Shown here: positions 1 through 6,281 of the stretch, in pieces
How positions within the stretch are numbered: position 1 is the first letter of the stretch
How the letters are laid out: each line of letters begins with the position of its first letter
Program-made: the position numbers and the translations under genes
The notes under the pieces: model-generated
What the model was told of the DNA's origin: nothing
Database searches by the model: none
What the model saw: only the letters and a program-made list of their open reading frames with translations
Assembly: GCF_037572415.1 (NCBI RefSeq)
Contig: NZ_JBBHLB010000002.1
Location: forward strand, 186,001 to 250,000
DNA: 64,000 nucleotides
Source of the DNA: Flavonifractor porci
GTDB taxonomy: Bacteria; Bacillota; Clostridia; Oscillospirales; Oscillospiraceae
Direction of reading: 5' to 3'

Positions 1-341
1 CCGGTATCCTCCTGGTAGCTGGCCTGATGCCCAAGTTTGCCTCCCTGCTTACTACCATCCCCCAGTGCGTCATCGGCGGCGCCACCATCTCCGTGTTTGC
101 CACCATCACCATGACAGGCATCCGGATGATTACCGAGGGCGGCTTTACTCCCCGTAAGAGCTCCGTGGTTGGTCTGTCTGTGGCCCTCGGCGTTGGTATC
201 ACCCAGGTGTCCGGCTGCCTGGCCGGCGAGGGTTTCCCTGAGTGGGTCAACACCGTGTTCGGTTCTTCTTCTGTGGTGGTTGCCACCATCGTGGCCATCA
301 TCCTTAACCTGACTCTCCCCAAGGAAAACAAGAGCAAATAA
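1..341 (+). CDS. NCS2-family purine (xanthine/urate) permease, C-terminal part
   Basis: This is the end of a nucleobase:cation symporter-2 permease; the gene starts left of the window and reads in the frame beginning at base 3. The visible ~113 residues hold the family-typical segment IGGATISVFATITMTGIRMI, then two hydrophobic helices and a short charged tail ending KENKSK. NCS2 proteins import xanthine, uracil or urate with H+ or Na+ at the cytoplasmic membrane. The substrate cannot be read from this fragment, but the purine-degradation genes that follow make xanthine or urate the likely cargo. It is followed by a strong hairpin and a convergent regulator gene. Family is confident; substrate is inferred. 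Confidence 0.85.
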   Translation, partial: GILLVAGLMPKFASLLTTIPQCVIGGATISVFATITMTGIRMITEGGFTPRKSSVVGLSVALGVGITQVSGCLAGEGFPEWVNTVFGSSSVVVATIVAIILNLTLPKENKSK

Positions 342-352
342 GAAAAATGAGA

Positions 353-379
353 GACCCGGCTCCCAACGGGAGCCGGGTC
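353..379 (+). terminator. Hairpin after the permease gene
   Basis: A perfect 12-bp stem (353-364 with 368-379) with a 3-nt AAC loop lies 11 nt after the permease stop. There is no U-run behind it, so it could be a weak terminator or an mRNA-stabilising 3' hairpin. Confidence 0.6.
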
Positions 380-404
380 CTCACTTATCCGGATATTATG
401 GAAA

Positions 405-433
405 GAGCGGGCCGTGTTTCACGCGGTCCGCTC
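405..433 (-). terminator. Hairpin after the regulator gene (convergent side)
   Basis: An imperfect stem of GAGCGG...CCGCTC type lies just beyond the stop of the minus-strand regulator. Read on that strand it is followed by TTTCC. It is likely the regulator's terminator. Confidence 0.5.
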
Positions 434-444
434 CTGTTGGGAAG

Positions 445-1083
445 TTACTCTTTGGCTTCATCAATGTAGCTGTACAGCGTATACTTGGAAATACCGAAAA
501 ACTTGCATACCTTGTCGCCGCTTTTGGTAATGAGGAAGGCGCCGGTGTCGTTGAGGAACTGCACCGCCTTGACCTTGTCCTCCTTGTTCATCAGGGCCAC
601 GGGCTTGCCCACGATCTTCACGCTCTGCTCCATCAGCTCGTCCAGCAGATCGGATACGTTGCGGGAGATAGCTTCTGGTTCCTTCTCGTCCTTTTCGGTG
701 GCGGTGAACTGCTTGATGGCAGTCTCCATGGCCAGCATCAGGGTGATATCATAGTTGATACCAAAGATCCCGATGGGCGTCCCGTCGTCGTCCCGGATAT
801 AAATAGTAGTGGACTTGAGGATCTTGCCGTCCTTGGTGCGGGTCAGGTAGCTCAGATGATCCTGCAGCTGGTCCTGATTGCCCCGCAGGGCCTCCAGGAC
901 CACGTGAGACGGTCCGTCTCCCACCTTTCGTCCCGTGACCTGCCCGTTTTCAATGGCGACGATGGAGCTTTCCGGATCATTGGTGGCCAGGTCATGGACC
1001 ACCACTTCGCAGTTGGGACCAAACTGACTGGCAATTCCTTTGGCCAGTTTGAAGAGAAATTGCAGGGTAGATGCTTCTGGCAC
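445..1083 (-). CDS. YheO/DauR-type PAS + HTH transcriptional regulator
   Basis: A 212-residue regulator of the YheO family. The N-terminal two thirds (about 5-120) form the PAS-like YheO domain (GPNCEVVVHDL, DGTPIGIFGINYDI), which in this family senses a small ligand. The C-terminal ~65 residues are the HTH_22 DNA-binding domain (AVQFLNDTGAFLI... VCKFFGISKYTLYSYI). The start is GTG at 1083, chosen because AAGGAGGGAA sits about 6 nt upstream; no ATG fits. DauR, a relative, represses D-arginine utilisation. Here the gene is divergent from the ssnA purine operon and convergent with the purine permease, so it probably controls purine degradation genes, perhaps responding to a purine. The ligand is unknown. 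Confidence 0.85.
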   Translation of the reverse strand: MPEASTLQFLFKLAKGIASQFGPNCEVVVHDLATNDPESSIVAIENGQVTGRKVGDGPSHVVLEALRGNQDQLQDHLSYLTRTKDGKILKSTTIYIRDDDGTPIGIFGINYDITLMLAMETAIKQFTATEKDEKEPEAISRNVSDLLDELMEQSVKIVGKPVALMNKEDKVKAVQFLNDTGAFLITKSGDKVCKFFGISKYTLYSYIDEAKE

Positions 1084-1188
1084 GTAGATTCCCTCCTTTC
1101 AGAGTCTGCGCGGAGTGATGGGCACCACCGGAGGAATGGGTGCCAAAAGTCACCGATCCGGCGGCAGACGGTAAAATGTATCTCTACT

Positions 1189-1216
1189 ATTGTACCACAT
1201 TTTGGCGCAGATTCAA
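1189..1216 (-). promoter_or_regulatory. Promoter of the YheO-type regulator
   Basis: On the minus strand TTGAAT (1216-1211), 16 bp, TACAAT (1194-1189), ending about 105 nt before the GTG start. This is a good sigma-A match with only one or two deviations per box. Confidence 0.6.
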
Positions 1217-1262
1217 CTCATTTTGCAGACCTAAAAATTTTTTTGTTTTTCTAACAAAAGTG

Positions 1263-1291
1263 TTGCATATCCGTGCGAAATGTGGTAACAT
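1263..1291 (+). promoter_or_regulatory. Promoter of the ssnA operon
   Basis: TTGCAT (1263-1268), 17 bp spacer, TAACAT (1286-1291). Transcription would start near 1298, leaving a leader of about 210 nt before ssnA. The divergent regulator promoter lies ~50 bp away, so one operator could serve both. Confidence 0.65.
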
Positions 1292-1344
1292 AGAAACAAC
1301 GAGAGAGCGAAACTATGCAAGATGCACAAATTTCCATATAAAAA

Positions 1345-1470
1345 GTTGTAGCTGCAACGGAGTGCTTTCGCGCACGGGCTGGATGGACATGGAATTCGGC
1401 TGGGTTGCGGACGCAACCCAGAAACTGACGAATTGTACTGTCCATTCCACCGGGAATGGGCAATTTTTTT
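1345..1470 (+). promoter_or_regulatory. Structured leader with intrinsic terminator before ssnA (candidate attenuator or riboswitch)
   Basis: Two small hairpins (1345-1358, 1362-1375) precede a three-part helix: outer stem 1383-1389/1439-1445, middle stem 1393-1398/1429-1434, inner 9-bp stem 1400-1408/1413-1421 with GGAC loop. An intrinsic terminator follows: stem 1442-1448/1453-1459 and T7 at 1464-1470. The 3' strand of the outer stem shares bases 1442-1445 with the terminator's 5' arm, so the two folds exclude each other, as in transcription-attenuating riboswitches. I do not see the conserved core of the guanine/adenine (purine) riboswitch. The ligand or factor is unknown. Confidence 0.6.
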
Positions 1471-1507
1471 ACGGAGAAAAGAATGAAATCAAAAGGAGGA
1501 ACTTACT

Positions 1508-2848
1508 ATGCTGCTGATCGGTAATGGCAGACTTATCACCCGGAGCGAAGAGCTCCCCTATCTGGAAGACGGCGCCGTCGTCCTGGACGGCGAGGTAGTC
1601 AAGGAAGTCGGTTCCCTGGCCGACATGAAGGCCAAGTATCCCGACGCTGAGTTTGTGGACGCAAAGGGCGGCGTCATCATGCCCGGCCTCATCAATGTCC
1701 ATACTCACATCTATTCCGGTCTGGCCCGTGGTTTGGCCATCAACGGCTTTAACCCCACCAACTTCTTTGAGGTGCTGGACGGCCAGTGGTGGTACATTGA
1801 CCGCCACCTGACCCTGGACGGTACCCGGGCCTGCGCCTACGCCACCGTGCTGGACTGCATCCGGGATGGCGTGACCACCATCTTCGATCATCACGCCTCC
1901 TTCTGTGAGATCCCCGGCTCCCTCTTTGCCATCAAGGACGTGTGCAAGGAGCTGGGTATGCGCGCCAACCTCTGCTACGAGGTGTCCGAGCGTGACGGTC
2001 AGGAGAAGTGCGATCAGTCCATTCAGGAGAACGCCGATTTTGCCAAGTGGTGTAAGGAGCAGGACGACGACATGATCCGCGCCATGTTCGGCGGCCACGC
2101 CCTGTTTACCATCTCCGACAAGACCTTTGAGAAGATGGTCAAGGCCAACGACGGCATGACCGGCTTCCACATCCACGTGGCCGAGGGCATGAACGACGTG
2201 TACGACTCCCTGCAGAACTACGGCTGCCGGCCCATCAACCGCCTGCTGTACAACGGCATTCTGGGCGAAAAGACCATGCTGGGCCACTGCATCCACGTTT
2301 CTCCCGCCGAGATGGACATCATCAAGGAGACCAACACCATGGTCTGCCACAACCCCGAGTCCAACATGGGCAACGCCGTGGGCTGCTCCCCCGTGCTGCA
2401 GCTGTACAACCGGGGCATCCTGATCGGCCTGGGCACCGATGCCTATACCCACGATATGCTGGAGAGCCTGAAGGTCCTGCTGCCCATGCAGCGTCATAAT
2501 GTGGCTCAGCCCAACGTGGGCTGGTGCGAGGCCACCGGGATGCTCTTCCAGAACAACGCCAAGATCTGCTCCCGTTACTTCAAGAAGCCTCTGGGCGTGC
2601 TGAAGCCCGGCGCTGCTGCCGACGTGATCGTGATGGACTACAAGCCCTTCACTCCCTTCTCCGATGCCAACATCGACGGCCACATGCTGTTCGGCATGAT
2701 GGGCAAGAACTGCCGCACCACCATCATCAACGGCAAGGTGCTGTACAAGGACCGCGAGTTCGTGGGCATTGACGAGGACAAGATCAACGCCTGGTGCATG
2801 GAGCAGTCCAAGAAGCTGTGGGGCGAGCTGAATCACTGCACTTACTGA
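1508..2848 (+). CDS. ssnA: Putative aminohydrolase SsnA
   Basis: A 446-residue amidohydrolase-superfamily enzyme matching SsnA, a guanine deaminase/chlorohydrolase-like metal hydrolase found in selenium-linked purine clusters. The metal motif VHTH is at residues 64-67 (H65, H67). Further likely ligands are in the HIHVAEGM, LGHCIHV and GTDAYTHD stretches. The ATG has an AAAGGAGGA site 9 nt upstream. Reported gene sets for anaerobic urate breakdown include ssnA, but its exact substrate is unsettled; deamination or ring hydrolysis of a purine-derived compound is plausible. It is first in the operon with ygfK and xdh. The last ~70 bp are duplicated downstream (see the repeat at 2849-3047). Confidence 0.88.
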   Translation: MLLIGNGRLITRSEELPYLEDGAVVLDGEVVKEVGSLADMKAKYPDAEFVDAKGGVIMPGLINVHTHIYSGLARGLAINGFNPTNFFEVLDGQWWYIDRHLTLDGTRACAYATVLDCIRDGVTTIFDHHASFCEIPGSLFAIKDVCKELGMRANLCYEVSERDGQEKCDQSIQENADFAKWCKEQDDDMIRAMFGGHALFTISDKTFEKMVKANDGMTGFHIHVAEGMNDVYDSLQNYGCRPINRLLYNGILGEKTMLGHCIHVSPAEMDIIKETNTMVCHNPESNMGNAVGCSPVLQLYNRGILIGLGTDAYTHDMLESLKVLLPMQRHNVAQPNVGWCEATGMLFQNNAKICSRYFKKPLGVLKPGAAADVIVMDYKPFTPFSDANIDGHMLFGMMGKNCRTTIINGKVLYKDREFVGIDEDKINAWCMEQSKKLWGELNHCTY

Positions 2849-3047
2849 GGACAATGCAGGTTGAGCTTGTCCGCACCAAGCGTTTTGCCGCAGGCAAAAC
2901 CTTGATGCCGGGGCGATTTATTCGCCCCGAGCAGACAAAAGGGATCGGGGACCCCGCCCGGCAGGGCCGGGTGGGGACAAGATCAACGCCTGGTGCATGG
3001 AGCAGTCCAAGAAGCTGTGGGGCGAGCTGAATCACTGCACTTACTAA
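2776..3047 (+). repeat. Duplicated ssnA 3' end flanking a three-hairpin element
   Basis: Bases 2776-2847 (the last codons of ssnA) recur at 2975-3046 with a period of 199 bp and near-perfect identity; the first copy ends in TGA, the second in TAA. Between them (about 2849-2974) is an element with three hairpins: CAAGCGTTTTGCC paired with GGCAAAACCTTG, GGGGCGA paired with TCGCCCC, and CCCCGCCCGGC paired with GCCGGGTGGGG. A related element, also with a duplicated gene end, occurs behind crt at 42.2 kb. Confidence 0.85.
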
Positions 3048-3110
3048 AAAGCCTTCCCCCGGGGGGAAGGTGGCACGGCGTAAGCCGTGACGGATGAGGG
3101 GAACAGCGGC
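3048..3110 (+). repeat. Palindromic intergenic element
   Basis: Directly after the second ssnA end copy comes a CCTTCCCCC/GGGGGGAAGG palindrome, then GTGGCACGGCG and its near-inverse CGTAAGCCGTGACGG, ending GATGAGGGG. It resembles intergenic repeats I associate with Oscillospiraceae genomes, but this window has only one copy, so the repeat status is from memory. It may act as a terminator or RNA stabiliser between ssnA and ygfK. Confidence 0.45.
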
Positions 3111-3199
3111 GTGGAAAGGATGCCGCGCCCTACAAAATTCCCCAAAAAGCGAAAACGAAATGTAATTCCGAGTTATAATGATAACTGGAGGTTTTGATT

Positions 3200-6196
3200 A
3201 TGAGCGATATTATGCGTCCCATGCCCTTTGCCCACCTGATGAACTGGATCCTCAGCGAGTATAAGAGCCAGGGTTCCATCTTCGGCGTGTCCAAGCTGGT
3301 CAAGCATGAAAACGGCAAGGCCCTGCCCATCTTTGAGGAGAAGATTGAGTCTCCCTACGGCCCCGCCGCCGGCCCCCACACCCAGCTGGCCCAGAACATC
3401 ATCGCCGCCTACGCCGCCGGCAGCCGCTTCTTTGAGGTCAAGACCGTTCAGGTCATGGACGGAGACGAGCTGAGCAAGTGCGTCAACAAGCCCTGCATCA
3501 CCGCCGCCGACGAGTGCTACAACTGCGAGTGGTCCACCGAGCTGTACGTGCCCCAGGCTTTTGCCGAGTACGTCAAGGCCTGGTTCGCCTGCAAGCTGCT
3601 GGCCCGTGAGCTGGAGCTGGGCGATCCCAATGGCTTTGTGTTCAACATGAGCGTGGGTTATGACCTGGCCGGCATCAAGAGCGAGAAGGTGGACAAGTAT
3701 ATCAACGGCATGATGGACGCCTCCGGTTCTGAGGTGTGGCAGGAGTGCATGGACTGGGCTTTGGCCAACCTGGACAAGTTCCAGAACGTGGATGAGGCCT
3801 ATGTACGCGCCATCTCCCCCAAGGTGTCCGACTCCATCACCGAGTCCACCCTCCACGGCTGTCCTCCCGATGAGATCGAGCGCATTGCCACCTACCTCAT
3901 TACCGAGAAGAACCTGAACACCTATATTAAGTGCAACCCCACCCTGCTGGGTTACGAGTTTGCCCGCAAGACCCTGGACGGCCTGGGCTTTGACTACATC
4001 GCCTTTGACGACCACCACTTCCTGGAGGACCTGCAGTGGGAGGACGCCATCCCCATGTTCCACCGCCTGATGAAGCTCACCGGCGAGCGGGGCCTGGAGT
4101 TCGGCGTGAAGATCACCAACACCTTCCCTGTGGACGTGAAGGCCGGCGAGCTGCCCAGCGAGGAGATGTATATGTCCGGCCGCTCCCTGTACCCCCTGTC
4201 CCTGTCCCTGGCCGGGATGCTGTCCAAGGAGTTCAAGGGCAAGCTGCGTATCTCCTACTCCGGCGGCGCCGATATCCACTCCATCAAGAAGCTGTTTGAG
4301 GCAGGTATCTGGCCCATTACCATGGCTACCACCGTCCTCAAGCCCGGCGGCTATCAGCGTTTCAGCCAGATCGGCAAGGAGCTGATGGACATCAGCTATG
4401 AGCCCTGGACCGGCGTGGACGTGGCCAAGGCCGACGCTCTGGTGAAGGAGTTCGTTACCGACGTTCACTACCAGAAGCCCATGAAGCCCATCCCCAGCCG
4501 CAAGATGGATAAGAAGGTGCCTCTCATCGACTGCTTCGAGGCTCCCTGCCGCAATGGCTGCCCCATCGAGCAGGACATCCCCGCTTACCTGATGAAGGTC
4601 AACGAGGGCAAGTACGAGGAGGCCCTCCAGATCATCACCCACCGCAACGCCCTGCCCTTCATCACCGGCACCATCTGCTCCCACCGCTGCCAGGACAAGT
4701 GTATGCGCAATGCCTATGACGAGAGCGTGTACATCCGTACCCAGAAGCTGAAGGCTGCCGAGGGCGGCTTTGAGTCCCTGCTGCCCAAGCTGAAGAGTGC
4801 TGCTCCTGTGGCCGGCAAGAAGGTTGCCGTCATCGGCGGCGGCCCCGCCGGTATGTCCGCCGCCTACTTCCTGGGCCGCTCCGGTGTGGACGTGACCGTC
4901 TTTGAGCGTAAGGACTCCCTGGGCGGCATCGTCCGCCATGTGATCCCCGCCTTCCGCATCAGCGACGAGGCCATCGACAACGACGTCAAGCTGATGAACG
5001 CCATGGGCGTGAAGGTGGAGCTGAATTGCGAGGTCAAGAGCGTGCAGGACCTCTTCGGTAAGGGCTACACCCACGTCATCCTGGCCACCGGTGCCTGGCA
5101 CAAGGGCAGCGCCGGCATGGAGTACGGCGAGGAAATGAACGTCATCGAGTTCCTGGAGAAGGCCAAGAAGGCCCCCGAGAGCCTGGATCTGGGCAAGAAC
5201 GTGGTGGTCATCGGCGGCGGCAACACCGCCATGGACGCCGCCCGGGCCGCCAAGCGCATCCCCGGCGTGGAGAAGGTCTCCCTGGTCTACCGCCGCACCA
5301 AGCGCTATATGCCCGCCGATCAGGAGGAGCTGGAGCTGGCTCTGGAGGACGGCGTGGAGTTCTGCGAGCTGCTGGCTCCTGTGGGTGTACGGAACGGCGT
5401 GCTCACCTGCCACCAGATGGAGCTGGGTGCTCCCGACGCCTCCGGCCGCCGTTCCCCCGTGGACACCGGCAAGGTGGTTGAGGTCCCCGCCGACATCGTC
5501 ATCACCGCCGTGGGCGAGAAGGTGGACACCGAGCTGTACACCGCCAACGGTCTGGAAGTGGATAACCGCGGCAAGGCTGTGGTGAATGCCGACACTCTGG
5601 AGTCCTCCGTGAAGAACGTCTACGTTATCGGCGACGGCCAGAAGGGCCCCGGCACCGTGGTGGAGGCCATTGCCGGCGCTACCAAGGCTGCCCGCGCCAT
5701 TCAGGACTTCGACGTGGATACCTATGTGGAGAAGAACGTCAACGCCGACTACCAGAAGCCTCTGGCCAAGCGGGGCGACGTCTGCACCGACTGCAGCAGC
5801 TGCGATGAGATCCGCTGCCTGGGCTGCGCCACCGTGTGCGAGACCTGCACCGAGGTGTGCCCCAACCGTGCCAACGTGGCCATTGCCGTGCCCGGTATGC
5901 GGATGCGCCAGATCATCCACGTGGACGGTATGTGCAACGAGTGCGGCAACTGCGGCACCTTCTGTCCCTACGACAGCCGTCCCTACAAGGATAAGTTCAC
6001 CCTGTTCTGGAGCGAGGAGGACTTCGTCAACAGCGAGAACGAGGGCTTCCTGAAGCTGGAGGGCACCAAGACCAGGGTCCGCCTGGGCGGCGAGGTCAAG
6101 GAGTACGATGTGGCCGATGCCGGCTGCGGCCTGTACGATCCTCTGCGCAAACTGATCTGCGCAGTGTACGACAATTATAACTATCTGCTGCCGTAA
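3200..6196 (+). CDS. ygfK: YgfK-type FeS flavoprotein oxidoreductase (putative selenate reductase subunit)
   Basis: A 998-residue multi-domain oxidoreductase of the YgfK family. The N-terminal ~430 residues resemble the barrel of dihydropyrimidine dehydrogenase. A cysteine-rich segment follows (APCRNGCPIEQDIP near 447, GTICSHRCQDKC), then an FAD site (VAVIGGGPAGMSAA near 541) and an NAD(P) site (VVVIGGGNTAMDAA near 667). Ferredoxin-like clusters end it (CTDCSSCDEIRCLGC near 860, CNECGNCGTFCP near 907). The ATG at 3200 was chosen because GGAGG lies 8 nt upstream; a TTG two codons earlier has none. The family was named from selenate work, but its place here suggests it moves electrons to or from purine intermediates. 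That role is inferred. Confidence 0.88.
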   Translation: MSDIMRPMPFAHLMNWILSEYKSQGSIFGVSKLVKHENGKALPIFEEKIESPYGPAAGPHTQLAQNIIAAYAAGSRFFEVKTVQVMDGDELSKCVNKPCITAADECYNCEWSTELYVPQAFAEYVKAWFACKLLARELELGDPNGFVFNMSVGYDLAGIKSEKVDKYINGMMDASGSEVWQECMDWALANLDKFQNVDEAYVRAISPKVSDSITESTLHGCPPDEIERIATYLITEKNLNTYIKCNPTLLGYEFARKTLDGLGFDYIAFDDHHFLEDLQWEDAIPMFHRLMKLTGERGLEFGVKITNTFPVDVKAGELPSEEMYMSGRSLYPLSLSLAGMLSKEFKGKLRISYSGGADIHSIKKLFEAGIWPITMATTVLKPGGYQRFSQIGKELMDISYEPWTGVDVAKADALVKEFVTDVHYQKPMKPIPSRKMDKKVPLIDCFEAPCRNGCPIEQDIPAYLMKVNEGKYEEALQIITHRNALPFITGTICSHRCQDKCMRNAYDESVYIRTQKLKAAEGGFESLLPKLKSAAPVAGKKVAVIGGGPAGMSAAYFLGRSGVDVTVFERKDSLGGIVRHVIPAFRISDEAIDNDVKLMNAMGVKVELNCEVKSVQDLFGKGYTHVILATGAWHKGSAGMEYGEEMNVIEFLEKAKKAPESLDLGKNVVVIGGGNTAMDAARAAKRIPGVEKVSLVYRRTKRYMPADQEELELALEDGVEFCELLAPVGVRNGVLTCHQMELGAPDASGRRSPVDTGKVVEVPADIVITAVGEKVDTELYTANGLEVDNRGKAVVNADTLESSVKNVYVIGDGQKGPGTVVEAIAGATKAARAIQDFDVDTYVEKNVNADYQKPLAKRGDVCTDCSSCDEIRCLGCATVCETCTEVCPNRANVAIAVPGMRMRQIIHVDGMCNECGNCGTFCPYDSRPYKDKFTLFWSEEDFVNSENEGFLKLEGTKTRVRLGGEVKEYDVADAGCGLYDPLRKLICAVYDNYNYLLP

Positions 6197-6210
6197 CCAG
6201 CCGTGCGCGG

Positions 6211-6235
6211 AGCCTCAGCCGGAAAGGCTGAGGCT
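6211..6235 (+). terminator. Hairpin between ygfK and xdh
   Basis: A perfect 10-bp stem (AGCCTCAGCC / GGCTGAGGCT) with GGAAA loop, 14 nt after the ygfK stop. It has no U-run, so it is probably an intra-operon stability or processing hairpin rather than a full terminator. Confidence 0.5.
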
Positions 6236-6281
6236 TTCCGCGCATGGATAAGCCAATCTATATGGAAATGAGGAACCCAAG

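Noticed and set aside
1345..1470. Known purine (guanine/adenine) riboswitch
   Set aside because: The conserved junction sequences and the two kissing loops of that class are not present, although the operon would suit it.
3173..5920. Very long minus-strand open frame (915 codons) opposite ygfK
   Set aside because: It is antisense to a clear multi-domain gene and rich in H, G, V, L and A, as expected from GC-rich codon bias on the other strand; it has no ribosome site and no family match. The same holds for long antisense frames opposite xdh, the giant surface gene, nrdJ, argS and the bcd-etfB region.
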